Part shown: one piece after another, positions 1 to 8,129 of the stretch | Numbering within the stretch: the stretch's first letter is position 1 | Layout: every line of letters starts with the position of its first letter | Source: Vibrio sp. Y2-5 | GTDB lineage: Bacteria; Pseudomonadota; Gammaproteobacteria; Enterobacterales; Vibrionaceae | Assembly (NCBI RefSeq): GCF_014596725.1 | Contig: NZ_JACVEG010000002.1 | Span: forward strand, 248,001 to 312,000 | Reading direction: 5' to 3' | DNA: 64,000 nt | Translations under genes and position numbers: made by a program | Notes under the pieces: model-generated | Database searches by the model: none | Seen by the model: only the letters and a program-made list of their open reading frames with translations | Told to the model about the DNA's origin: nothing

Positions 1-1423
1 AAGCCGCTTTTACTGAAGGTTTTGACTCTTCTTTCTGAGCAATTAACTTCTGGTGCAAGGCACAAATGGCGCTGTTGTAGTCACTGTCTTCGACCACGAA
101 TTGCACGTTAACATTACGCATTGAAGAATACGCTGCCATAGGTGTCACGTCTGCTTTATCCAACGCCTGCATACCTAAACTCAATGCGGTATTGGTATTG
201 ATTGATGCGCCAATTGCAGAGATCAGGGCCACCATTTTTCCTGAAATAGATGCGTTCGGATAACGTTTTTCAGCTTTATAAAGCACCTCATTGAGGTTCT
301 CAGAACTGCCGCTGAGGAAATAGGTCATTGAGTTGGCGTTCATCTCTTTTCCAACTAGGTGCACTTTAGCTTCCGCGATGACTTCCATCAGTTCATAACT
401 TACGTTGTCCACATTACCGACCATGCTTTGATCAAACATATGCAGGGCAAACACTTTATTTCGACCCGCAATGATCTCAACCTTGTTATCTTCAGGCTGA
501 TGATGGTTAGAAATCAGTGTGCCACCATGTGCCGGTTCGAAAGTATTTTTCACTCGCAGTTCAATACCTTGTTTACGAAGACCCGCAGCAGCGTTCGGGT
601 GAATCGCTTCCATTCCCAAGTTAGCTAATTGGTCTGCAACATCGAAGTTGGTTAACCCCATCGGGCGCACTTTATCTGGGCCAACGACACGAGGGTCTGC
701 CGAACTTAAGTGATACTCTTTATGAATGATCGCTTGATCCGCATTAGTCAGCGCTGCAATACGGCTAAAGGTCATTTCGCTGTAACCGCGATCATAAGTT
801 TTCATTAAGCCTTCGTCACAGTAGGCATAACCAGTCACAATCGGTAGCTCGGTTTGCACATCGATATCTTCAAACGCTTTCTGAATAACCTCATCAAGCG
901 AACCCTGAGCACCGTTGCTCCAGCCAGACAAATCCACAAAACGCGCATTAACGCCTAATGTTTTGAGCTTTAACGCCGTGTTATAGGCACTGTGCGCCTC
1001 ACCAATTGAGGAAAGAAACTCTCTTACTTGTGGCAAATAATGACGCAAAGAAAACTGACCATACTGGCAGGTTTCCAAAATATTGCTAATGCAGTTTACT
1101 GCTTCTGAAATTCGAGAGCGAATGAACTTATCTGCGCGCAATCGACTCATAGGATCGGCGAACAAGTTCTCGTTTATCATCAACATACGTTGCTCAAGTT
1201 CGTATATTGCCTCACGCCAAGCGTCATCTCGTTTGGCGATCATTTTGTAGATACCTGACTTACCTGTGCGTTTGCACTCAAGCAGCGCGTCAGTCATCCC
1301 TGAATAAGCCGATACAACAAATACTCGACCGTATGGATTGCTCGGTTTTAGCAGAATATTATCAAGAACTGCGTCAAACGCAGACATAGAAGTACCACCG
1401 ATTTTCTCTACGGTGTAATACAT
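1..1423 (-). CDS. Ectoine-type aspartokinase, partial at window edge
   Basis: Phosphorylates L-aspartate, the first step towards aspartate semialdehyde and so ectoine. I translated this frame by hand because it runs off base 1: it begins MYYTVEKIGGTSMSAFD at 1423, and the KxGGTS motif is the amino-acid-kinase nucleotide-binding signature. About 474 codons are visible, close to full family length, so few residues should be missing. The C-terminal third contains ACT-like sequence (VEIIAGRNKVFALHMFDQS). It is the fourth gene of the ectABC operon, 93 bases after ectC, with ribosome site GGAG before the ATG. A dedicated aspartokinase in ect operons is known to escape normal feedback control; that it does so here is inference. 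Confidence 0.93.
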   Translation of the reverse strand, partial: MYYTVEKIGGTSMSAFDAVLDNILLKPSNPYGRVFVVSAYSGMTDALLECKRTGKSGIYKMIAKRDDAWREAIYELEQRMLMINENLFADPMSRLRADKFIRSRISEAVNCISNILETCQYGQFSLRHYLPQVREFLSSIGEAHSAYNTALKLKTLGVNARFVDLSGWSNGAQGSLDEVIQKAFEDIDVQTELPIVTGYAYCDEGLMKTYDRGYSEMTFSRIAALTNADQAIIHKEYHLSSADPRVVGPDKVRPMGLTNFDVADQLANLGMEAIHPNAAAGLRKQGIELRVKNTFEPAHGGTLISNHHQPEDNKVEIIAGRNKVFALHMFDQSMVGNVDNVSYELMEVIAEAKVHLVGKEMNANSMTYFLSGSSENLNEVLYKAEKRYPNASISGKMVALISAIGASINTNTALSLGMQALDKADVTPMAAYSSMRNVNVQFVVEDSDYNSAICALHQKLIAQKEESKPSVKAA

Positions 1424-1477
1424 GATGTCTCCTCTTCTCGTTGGGTTAAAAGTCACTTCTTATTTTTTTCGAATTAT

Positions 1478-1501
1478 CTCCTTCCTCCATTGAGGAAGGA
1501 G
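1478..1501 (-). other. Intercistronic hairpin between ectC and aspartokinase
   Basis: A perfect 10-bp inverted repeat (CTCCTTCCTC / GAGGAAGGAG) with a 4-base loop lies between ectC and the aspartokinase gene. Read on the minus strand it is followed by ATAATTCG and not a U-run, so it is not a standard terminator. It could set the mRNA ratio of ectABC to aspartokinase through pausing or as a barrier to 3' exonucleases. That role is inference. Confidence 0.6.
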
Positions 1502-1516
1502 AAGAGGCGCGCTGAT

Positions 1517-1903
1517 TTATTCAACAATCGGGTAAACACCGTCTTTGTCGTGGGTTTCCGCACCGGTTAGCGGTGGATTAAACACACACGCCATCACCAT
1601 ATCTGCACCGTCATAAGCACGTAAGAAGTGCTCATCATGCTTATCGAGAATGTATAAGGTACCTGGCTTGATCGGATAAGTTTCACCACCGACCACTTCT
1701 ATTTCACCTTCACCCGACATGCAGTACACAGACTCAAGGTGATTCTTGTAATGAATATGCGTTTCAGTGCCTTTGTAAATGTTGGTGATGTGAAACGAAA
1801 AGCCCATTTGGTCATCTTTCAGCAGCATGCGTACACTTTCCCAAGTTTCAGCTACAACTCGACGTTCACTCTGACGACATTCATCTAGTGTTCTTACAAT
1901 CAT
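1517..1903 (-). CDS. ectC: L-ectoine synthase
   Basis: Cyclises N-gamma-acetyl-2,4-diaminobutyrate to ectoine, the last step of this compatible-solute pathway, in the cytoplasm. At 128 residues it has the family's usual length. The cupin core is clear: [10 protein letters not shown] (residues 51-60), [11 protein letters not shown] (64-74), [16 protein letters not shown] (77-92). The expected metal ligands are present as Glu57, Tyr84 and His92. It starts 9 bases after ectB within the same operon. Nothing is odd in the sequence, and the neighbours ectA and ectB make the assignment firm. Confidence 0.97.
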   Translation of the reverse strand: MIVRTLDECRQSERRVVAETWESVRMLLKDDQMGFSFHITNIYKGTETHIHYKNHLESVYCMSGEGEIEVVGGETYPIKPGTLYILDKHDEHFLRAYDGADMVMACVFNPPLTGAETHDKDGVYPIVE

Positions 1904-1912
1904 GACTTTTCC

Positions 1913-3178
1913 TTATGACGCTTTTTTAATGTATTGAGATGCGATGTTTTCAACTGCTTGGGTGAAAATAGTTAAGCCTTGCTCAAGCTCAGACTCACTG
2001 ATAGTCAGAGGACAAAAGAATTTCACCACTTCGTCATCAGGACCTGCAGTCTCAATCACCATGCCTAAGCGGAAACATTCGCGAGCAATTTTGTCCGATA
2101 TTTCTCCACTCTGGCACTCAATACCCTGCATCAGACCGCGCCCTTTCAAGCGGGTAAACAGTGTTGGATACATACGTAGCGCTTTCTGGATGGCTTGCGT
2201 TACCTGCTCAGCTCGTTGCTGAATGTGCAGTGAAAACTCATCATCTGCCCAATAAGTTTCAAATGCTTTTGCAGCAGTGACAAACGCATGGTTATTACCA
2301 CGGAATGTGCCGTTGTGCTCGCCTGGTTTCCATTGGTCTAGTTCTGGTTTAAACAGCACAACCGCCATAGGTAAACCGTAACCACCGATAGATTTCGATA
2401 AAGTAACAATATCTGGCTGAATGCCCGAAGGCTCAAAACTAAAGAACGTACCTGTACGACCACAACCTGCCTGAATGTCATCCACGATCAACAGCACATC
2501 GTGTGCTTTACAAATCTTCGCCAAACGTTGTAACCACTCATTTGACGCAGCGTTCAAGCCACCTTCACCCTGAACCGTTTCAACCAGAACAGCAGCAGGT
2601 TTGTCTAAGCCAGAAGAGTTGTCACATAACATGGTTTCGAACAAGGCCAAGCCATCAATATCCGCATAACCTTCATACGGTAGACGAGTTACACCCGACA
2701 GCCCCATGCCAGCGCCGCCACGATGATGCTGGTTACCTGTTGCGGCAAGCGCACCATAAGAACAGCCGTGGAAACCATTGGTGAAAGCCACAATATTGCT
2801 ACGACCTGTTACTTTACGCGCAAGCTTCATTGCCGCTTCAACGGCGTTGGTACCCGTAGGTCCTGTGAACTGCACTTTGTAGTTCAGTGAGCGAGGCTCA
2901 AAAATGTAAGTTTGTAATGCACTTAAGAATTCTGCTTTAGCTTCAGAGTGCATGTCTAGTCCATGAGTAATGCCATCGCGGTCGATATATTCAAGCAGTG
3001 CAAGCTTAAAAATGGCATTGTTGTGCCCATAGTTCAGTGAACCGGCACCCGCTAAGAAATCAAGATAAGCGTCACCATCTTTGGTGTAGAGCCAACTGCC
3101 TTTGGCAGTGGAGAAAACAACGGGGAAATTTTTTGCGTAAGATTGAACGTTTGATTCTTTTTTCTTAAAGATATCCAT
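1913..3178 (-). CDS. ectB: Diaminobutyrate-2-oxoglutarate transaminase
   Basis: Converts aspartate semialdehyde to L-2,4-diaminobutyrate with glutamate as amino donor, the first committed step of ectoine synthesis. It is a class III PLP aminotransferase of 421 residues, the typical size. The PLP lysine is Lys262 in TLSKSIGGYG, and the ring-nitrogen aspartate lies in LLIVDDIQAG (229-238). The phosphate-binding loop GPTGTNAVEAA is at 106-116. The gene lies between ectA (59-base gap) and ectC (9-base gap), all on the minus strand, as in other Vibrio ect operons. Confidence 0.97.
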   Translation of the reverse strand: MDIFKKKESNVQSYAKNFPVVFSTAKGSWLYTKDGDAYLDFLAGAGSLNYGHNNAIFKLALLEYIDRDGITHGLDMHSEAKAEFLSALQTYIFEPRSLNYKVQFTGPTGTNAVEAAMKLARKVTGRSNIVAFTNGFHGCSYGALAATGNQHHRGGAGMGLSGVTRLPYEGYADIDGLALFETMLCDNSSGLDKPAAVLVETVQGEGGLNAASNEWLQRLAKICKAHDVLLIVDDIQAGCGRTGTFFSFEPSGIQPDIVTLSKSIGGYGLPMAVVLFKPELDQWKPGEHNGTFRGNNHAFVTAAKAFETYWADDEFSLHIQQRAEQVTQAIQKALRMYPTLFTRLKGRGLMQGIECQSGEISDKIARECFRLGMVIETAGPDDEVVKFFCPLTISESELEQGLTIFTQAVENIASQYIKKAS

Positions 3179-3237
3179 AACGTAGAGTTTTAACCTTCTT
3201 TATTGATTTTTGAATGAACAACAGCCTTAGCTTTTAG

Positions 3238-3795
3238 CTACTGCTGCTTTAGAGGAATTCGATACAGATATTCCGTATCGTGTTTACCTTCAAAATGACG
3301 GGTTTCATCGAGAAAAGTGGATACTTCGCCGCGCTCTCCATGCGCTCTGTCTAATTTCTTAAACAGGCTCCAAGACCCGAGGTTGTCTTTAGTGATTGTG
3401 GTTTCCAACACTTGGATGTCTTGCAGATCATCTCTGGTCAGAATCTCTTTCAGCATATGGAAAGCCAGACCTTTACCTCGCGCACTTTCATGCACAGCGA
3501 CTTGCCAAATGAATAACTCATTAGGATTATCCGGCTTGCGATAGGCTGAAACGAAACCAACGATCTCACCGTCACACTCAGCGACAACACAGGTGCTTTG
3601 AAAGTGCGTTGATTGCAGAAAGTTGCAATAGGCGGAGTTTTCATCGAGCGGTGCGCACTGCGCAATAAGCTCATGTATCTTCGCGCCATCACTTACAGTG
3701 GGGATACGAAAAACCCAATCTTCCTCAAGATTTTGCATAATTTCTGGGTATGCGACCCAAGGTGCTGCTGTAATCATTGTTCGCCACATAATCAT
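3238..3795 (-). CDS. ectA: Diaminobutyrate acetyltransferase
   Basis: Transfers acetyl from acetyl-CoA to the gamma-amino group of diaminobutyrate, giving the substrate of EctC. It has a GNAT fold: the CoA-binding motif A is VHESARGKGLAFHML (101-115), preceded by beta strand FIWQVAV. The first ATG at 3795 has AGAG six bases upstream; ATGs three and seven codons in are alternatives. It is the first gene of the operon, so the osmoregulated promoter should lie in the AT-rich stretch above it. In other vibrios the MarR-type CosR represses this operon; I do not see cosR in this window. Confidence 0.95.
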   Translation of the reverse strand: MIMWRTMITAAPWVAYPEIMQNLEEDWVFRIPTVSDGAKIHELIAQCAPLDENSAYCNFLQSTHFQSTCVVAECDGEIVGFVSAYRKPDNPNELFIWQVAVHESARGKGLAFHMLKEILTRDDLQDIQVLETTITKDNLGSWSLFKKLDRAHGERGEVSTFLDETRHFEGKHDTEYLYRIPLKQQ

Positions 3796-4035
3796 TTAGA
3801 GCTCTAAACAAATTCCATTTATAAACTAACAAGACTAAAGATTATTTCAACCCTAAATATTAAGAGGTGATACAAATAAACCTATAAATCACTGTTTTTA
3901 TAGTACTTACTTGGTTTAATTAAATTTATAAGACACAAGAATAATAATTAGCACTCTAACTATAATTAAACTTATATTGATTTAATGAAATGCCATTTTA
4001 ATATCAAGATTATCACTAGCAAATTGACTAAACTT
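3796..4035 (-). promoter_or_regulatory. AT-rich ectA upstream region
   Basis: This non-coding stretch is very AT-rich and precedes the ect operon. No textbook -35/-10 pair stands out. A TTGAAA box on the minus strand near 3850 followed by TTTATA has a spacer of about 19 bases, which is poor. Osmoregulated ect promoters are often non-canonical, so I mark the region and not a precise promoter. Confidence 0.4.
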
Positions 4036-4061
4036 TTGCATTATGCATTTGCATTTTGCGA
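4036..4061 (+). promoter_or_regulatory. Two adjacent LuxO-type binding boxes
   Basis: Two back-to-back 13-mers, TTGCATTATGCAT (4036-4048) and TTGCATTTTGCGA (4049-4061), each match the LuxO site TTGCAWWWTGCAA at 12 of 13 positions. They lie about 75-100 bases upstream of the -24/-12 element at 4133-4147, where an enhancer-binding activator of sigma-54 would sit. LuxO is known to bind such sites at qrr promoters when phosphorylated at low cell density. Confidence 0.85.
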
Positions 4062-4132
4062 ATAAAATTAACAAAACGTTCATAAATCGCAATTTTTGGT
4101 CAATTATTAACCAAAAATCATGCTAAACAAGT

Positions 4133-4148
4133 TGGCATGCAATATGCT
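4133..4148 (+). promoter_or_regulatory. Sigma-54 (-24/-12) promoter of qrr
   Basis: TTGGCATGCAATATGC carries GG at 4134-4135 and GC at 4146-4147 with the obligatory 10 bases between them. The -12 position puts the transcription start at about 4159, exactly where the Qrr sequence TGACCC begins. LuxO boxes lie upstream. Confidence 0.88.
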
Positions 4149-4158
4149 TTATATTAGA

Positions 4159-4266
4159 TGACCCTTATTAAGCCGAGGGTCACCTAGCCAACTGACGTTG
4201 TTAGTGAATACATTTGTTCACATGTTATATCAGCCAATCGTATTACTTACGGTTGGCTCTTTTTTT
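4159..4266 (+). ncRNA. qrr: Qrr quorum-sensing small RNA
   Basis: About 108 nt of Hfq-dependent regulatory RNA. It starts TGACCC and contains the family's conserved core AAGCCGAGGGTCACCTAGCC followed by AACTGACGTTGTTAGTGAA (4169-4208). This core pairs with luxR/hapR-type and aphA-type mRNAs in known vibrios. It ends in hairpin AGCCAATCG...CGGTTGGCT (4232-4258) plus a run of U to 4266. Spacing from the sigma-54 promoter and LuxO boxes fits perfectly. Vibrios carry one to five paralogues; I cannot say which numbered copy this is. Confidence 0.95.
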
Positions 4267-4435
4267 ACCTGTCTCGTACTGCAATCTGGCAACAGCCTCA
4301 TTCTTTCGCCAACTTAAACAATCGCGCCTACGTTCAGACTTCTCTTTTTTCTTAAATATCAGTGAGCTGTTGTTTGACTTTGTCTAGATCTGCGTCAAAA
4401 CTCTATTCAGAGTAAATTGAATGGCTGAGAGAGTT

Positions 4436-6031
4436 ATGTCTAACGAAACCCCATTGTGGATACCCAGTGAAGATCGAATTCAAACGTCGAATCTTCAGCA
4501 GTTTATTCAACACATCAATATGCAAGGTGAAGCCGTTGAAACCTATCAACAGCTCCATCAATGGTCAGTGGCAGACAAAAAAAAGTTCTGGCTGGAGATT
4601 TGGCAATTCTGTGATGTGATTGGATTCTGTGGAAATTGTATCTATGGTGAAGGCATTGCTCGTTGGCAAAAATTCCTTCCTGCTCGCGATACGATTTGGT
4701 TTCCTCAAGCCCAGCTCAACTACGCCGAGAACTTACTGTCCTATGCCTTCCAAAAACCAGAAGGCGTTGCTATCTGGTTTAAAAATGAAAACGGACAAAG
4801 TAAAAAACTGACATGGCAACAGCTCAGTGACCAAGTATCGATTGTGCAGCAATGGCTAACACAGAATGGGGTAACAAAAGGTGATGTGGTTGCGGCTTGC
4901 TTACCGCATATGCCTGAAACCGTTGTGGCGATGCTGGCAACCACCAGCTTAGGAGCGATATGGGCATCAACTTCCCCTTCAGACAATATTGACGACATCA
5001 TTGCTCGCTTTGAACAGATTCAACCAAAGATTTTGTTCTGCTGTAACGGCTATAGTTTTAACGGCACCAACCATGTGATGGAAGAAAGCAATTCTAAAAT
5101 CGTTCAATCAATTGAAAGTATTGAAAACACCTGCCAGATAGAATATTTGCAGCAACGTGAGTACAGCGTGAATTTCAATGATACGTTTTCCGACTGGCAA
5201 TCCCTGCTTTCTAGCTACCTTCCTCGGGGGTTAACTTACGAACGAATTGGTTTTAATGACCCGTTGTTCGTACTATTTTCCGAAAGAGATAACGCGCCAC
5301 CAAGATGTACTGCTCATAGTGTCGGCGGAACCATCCTTAACCACTTAAAAGAACATCAGCTTCAATGTGATATACAGCCCGATGATCGCATTCTGGTCAA
5401 CACTGAATGCGACTCGATGATGTGGAACTGGCATACCTCTGCACTGGCAAGCGGAGCGACCTTAGTCATCTATGATGGTTGTCCGCTTTATCCTCAAGCA
5501 GGGGCTTTATGGGAGTTTATTCAGGAGGCTGAAGTTACTCTACTCGCAACCCCAGCAAGCTACTTACAGTCTCTTGAGAAAAAAGAGTTTTCTCCCGGCA
5601 ATTTTTACGCTTTAACGTCTCTTAAAACACTCTGCTCAACAGGGAAAATGCTCGAAGAAGAACAATTTTCTTATATTTACGATCAAATAAAACCCGACTT
5701 ACACCTGTCTGTCATGTCCGGAGATACTGATATCCTAGGCAACTTTGTGATAGGCAACCCTATCTCTCCGGTATACAGCGGAGAGTGCCAAGGTGCGGCT
5801 TTAGGATTGGAAATTGATGTTGTTGACCCAAACGGCGAATCTGTATCTCTTATCGAAGGCGAATTGATTTGCAGAAATAGTTTTCCAAATCAGCCTATCG
5901 GGTTCTGGCATGATGATGGCGAGCAGTATCACCTGGCTTTTTGGAACAGTGAGGACGGTGCCTGGCATCAGGGGCAGCAAGCAGAAGTGACCAGTAATGG
6001 TGGTATGCGATGTTACGGCCTTAAGTCTTAA
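4436..6031 (+). CDS. Degenerate acetoacetyl-CoA synthetase-like protein
   Basis: Related along its whole length to AMP-forming acetoacetate-CoA ligases (LWIPS...N terminus, AQLNYAENLL, GDVVAACLPHMPETVVAMLA, GAIWASTSP, HSVGGTILNHLKEH, SGDTDI). Two essential parts are gone. The ATP-binding P-loop, normally SSGTTGLPK, reads SERDNAPPR, codon for codon without an indel. The protein also stops at NGGMRCYGLKS, where the family continues into GRSDATLNPGG and the roughly 110-residue C-terminal domain with the catalytic lysine. It has about 531 residues against about 650 usual. Start 4436 is chosen because MSNETPLW fits the family and GAGAGAG precedes it; 4421 is possible. It follows the Qrr gene. Catalysis looks impossible; it is a pseudoenzyme or a decaying gene. 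Confidence 0.8.
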   Translation: MSNETPLWIPSEDRIQTSNLQQFIQHINMQGEAVETYQQLHQWSVADKKKFWLEIWQFCDVIGFCGNCIYGEGIARWQKFLPARDTIWFPQAQLNYAENLLSYAFQKPEGVAIWFKNENGQSKKLTWQQLSDQVSIVQQWLTQNGVTKGDVVAACLPHMPETVVAMLATTSLGAIWASTSPSDNIDDIIARFEQIQPKILFCCNGYSFNGTNHVMEESNSKIVQSIESIENTCQIEYLQQREYSVNFNDTFSDWQSLLSSYLPRGLTYERIGFNDPLFVLFSERDNAPPRCTAHSVGGTILNHLKEHQLQCDIQPDDRILVNTECDSMMWNWHTSALASGATLVIYDGCPLYPQAGALWEFIQEAEVTLLATPASYLQSLEKKEFSPGNFYALTSLKTLCSTGKMLEEEQFSYIYDQIKPDLHLSVMSGDTDILGNFVIGNPISPVYSGECQGAALGLEIDVVDPNGESVSLIEGELICRNSFPNQPIGFWHDDGEQYHLAFWNSEDGAWHQGQQAEVTSNGGMRCYGLKS

Positions 6032-6065
6032 CGCCGCAACACTACAAACTCTATTTTCCCAAATA

Positions 6066-7481
6066 CTATTTCGGAAGCACAACCAAAAACGTATTGCGAC
6101 TGTCCGCGCGAGGAAGCAGTTCAACGCTTCCGCCGTGCAATTTGGCGACATCTCGGGTAATCGACATACCAAGACCAGCCCCATCACCTTTTTCTGTATT
6201 AGCTCGATAGAAGTTATCGAACATTTTTTCCCGCGTTTCATTAGAGATATTTTTACCCGTATCACTAACGTAGACGTTCACTGACTCTTGTTCCTCTTCC
6301 AACCGGATGTTGATCAAAGATCCATCGCCCGAATAACGCATTGCATTATCAAGCAGGTTTGTTAGCAACATCCTCAGCAGTGCTTCATCACCCAATATCT
6401 CAATATCGTTACCTTCGAACGAAATTTCTTGTTGATGCTTAAGAGCGAGTGGTACGCGCTCTGCAATTACTGACTGGCAAAGCTTAGGCAGATCAACAAC
6501 CAAGAATTTCATTTCATGAATACTTTCCACTCTCGCCAGTGTCAAAAGCTGCTGGATCATGCGATCAGTTCTATCGATACCTTGAAGAATATTGTTCAAA
6601 TCTGATTTCAGTTGTTGCTCGTTTTGGCTCATCAACGCGTTTTCTGCGTTCAGCCGCAGTATGGTCAGCGGTGTTTTCAGTTCATGGGCAGCCATACGAG
6701 TAAAACGCTTTTCCCTTTGCCATGCTTGCTCCAATTCGCTCAACAAAGTATTAAGAGCGGCAACTAAAGGGGACAATTCATGCGTCGGGTTTGCGACGTA
6801 TATGCTGTCTAGCTTATTCGCACTGCGTTGAGCAATCGCCCGCTTAAGTTCAGTGATTGGCTTAAAATGTTTATCAATCAAAAGCACCATCATCAGCGCT
6901 AAACACGGAATCAAAACAAATTGCGGTAACGCAGCTGATAGAGCCAATTCATACATCATCTCATCACGAATAGACTCTTTTTCAGCAACAAAGATGTATT
7001 CATGCTTAACATTCATCGCTTTAGGCAATGGAAGCTGGAAAAATCGCCAAGATTCGTTCTCAATATCCATATAACCAAACCCTGCGTATTTAGGGTCATG
7101 GTTGAGGTTATCTATTTCCGGAATCGAGCTCCAAATGAGCTCATCGGCGATATAAAACTGAACTAAAATATGTTGCTCGTAAGGATGGCCAAATGGAGTT
7201 GGGTTATCATCACCTTTAGCTTGTCGCTCAATGCGTTTCATCCAGTTATCAAATAACTCACGCGTATGGCCTGACTGCATAGGCTGTTCGGAAATCGGCA
7301 TACTCAGAAGCAACATCTTGGCTGACTGACCAAGGCGCGCATCGTATACCTCTTCAATTTCATGTTTTGAATAAGAGAAGCTGAAATACAAACAAATCAA
7401 AATTAAAACGGATGAAAGTGCGATCACTGATATCGTCAATCGCTTTTTAATAGAAAAAGTTGCTTCTACTTTATTTTTCAA
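6066..7481 (-). CDS. Sensor histidine kinase, PmrB/QseC-like
   Basis: Inner-membrane kinase partner of the adjacent OmpR-type regulator. Two membrane segments (about residues 15-35 and 180-202 from the chosen start) flank a periplasmic sensor domain of about 140 residues, followed by HAMP-like sequence. The H-box is AAHELKTPLTILRLNAENA, the N-box NLLDNAMRYS, and the G2 region GAGLGMSITRDVAKLHGG. The G1 box reads DTGKNI and not DxGxGI, a notable deviation. The reading frame overlaps the regulator gene; a TTG at 7481 has GGGG seven bases upstream, and a GTG at 7499 is the alternative. It is the last gene of the seven-gene operon, convergent with the AacS-like gene. Confidence 0.9.
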   Translation of the reverse strand: MKNKVEATFSIKKRLTISVIALSSVLILICLYFSFSYSKHEIEEVYDARLGQSAKMLLLSMPISEQPMQSGHTRELFDNWMKRIERQAKGDDNPTPFGHPYEQHILVQFYIADELIWSSIPEIDNLNHDPKYAGFGYMDIENESWRFFQLPLPKAMNVKHEYIFVAEKESIRDEMMYELALSAALPQFVLIPCLALMMVLLIDKHFKPITELKRAIAQRSANKLDSIYVANPTHELSPLVAALNTLLSELEQAWQREKRFTRMAAHELKTPLTILRLNAENALMSQNEQQLKSDLNNILQGIDRTDRMIQQLLTLARVESIHEMKFLVVDLPKLCQSVIAERVPLALKHQQEISFEGNDIEILGDEALLRMLLTNLLDNAMRYSGDGSLINIRLEEEQESVNVYVSDTGKNISNETREKMFDNFYRANTEKGDGAGLGMSITRDVAKLHGGSVELLPRADSRNTFLVVLPK

Positions 7482-8127
7482 TGATGTACCCCACGCCACG
7501 GATATTCTTAATCAGGTTATTTGGAACTTTTTTACGCAAGTTGTGAATATGCACTTCGATAGCATTATCACTGGCTCCTTCATCCCAACCGTGCAACGAC
7601 TGTTGTAGCTGGTCTTTACTGAGCACTCTCCCCGCATGAGTCATTAATGCGGTAAGCAATTTAAATTCATTATTGGTTAACTTTAGTCTGTTTCCCTCAT
7701 AATCAACGGCTTGTTCCGCTAAAGAGAGAGAAAGTTGTCCAACAACGATGCGTTCATCACAATACCCTGATTGACGACGAATGAGCACCCGCAGCCGAGC
7801 CATCAACTCTTCAAGGGCAAATGGCTTCACTAAGTAATCGTCGGCTCCACCATCTAAGCCTTTTACTCTGTCCTCAATATCATCACGCGCAGTAAGAATT
7901 AACACAGGTAAGGTATAGCCAGCTCGACGTAGGTTTCGCAACACGACCAACCCATCAATATCTGGCAGGGTAAGATCCAAAATAACGGCAGCGAATTGCT
8001 CCGTTTTCATCGCGACTTCAACACCGCCGCCTCTGTCTACCCAATCTACGGTATATCCATGACGACTAAGCGAAGTCACCATGGATTGCCCGAGTAATGC
8101 GTCATCTTCAACTAAAAGTAACCGCAT
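7471..8127 (-). CDS. OmpR-family response regulator, PmrA/QseB-like
   Basis: DNA-binding regulator of 218 residues. The receiver domain has the acidic pair Glu7/Asp8/Asp9, phospho-acceptor Asp51 (AVILDLTLPDIDG) and Lys101 (YLVKPFALEEL). The C-terminal winged helix ends GVGYIIEK. The gene starts 2 bases after the secreted TPR gene and overlaps the kinase start, so the pair is translationally linked. PmrA/QseB-type regulators bind paired (C/T)TTAA(G/T) hexamers; such repeats lie at the operon's promoter (12520-12546), which implies autoregulation. The signal sensed is unknown. Confidence 0.94.
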   Translation of the reverse strand: MRLLLVEDDALLGQSMVTSLSRHGYTVDWVDRGGGVEVAMKTEQFAAVILDLTLPDIDGLVVLRNLRRAGYTLPVLILTARDDIEDRVKGLDGGADDYLVKPFALEELMARLRVLIRRQSGYCDERIVVGQLSLSLAEQAVDYEGNRLKLTNNEFKLLTALMTHAGRVLSKDQLQQSLHGWDEGASDNAIEVHIHNLRKKVPNNLIKNIRGVGYIIEK

Positions 8128-8129
8128 GG

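Noticed and set aside
1944..2222. Plus-strand frame inside ectB
   Set aside because: ectB is unambiguous and the opposing frame has no supporting signals.
4436..6031. Sequencing frameshift explaining the lost AacS motifs
   Set aside because: The altered P-loop aligns codon for codon with family motifs intact on both sides, so no indel is needed there. The early stop alone could still be an error.
5801..6265. Open frame antisense to the AacS-like gene end and kinase gene end
   Set aside because: No ribosome site or recognisable domain; it is a shadow of the genes on either side.
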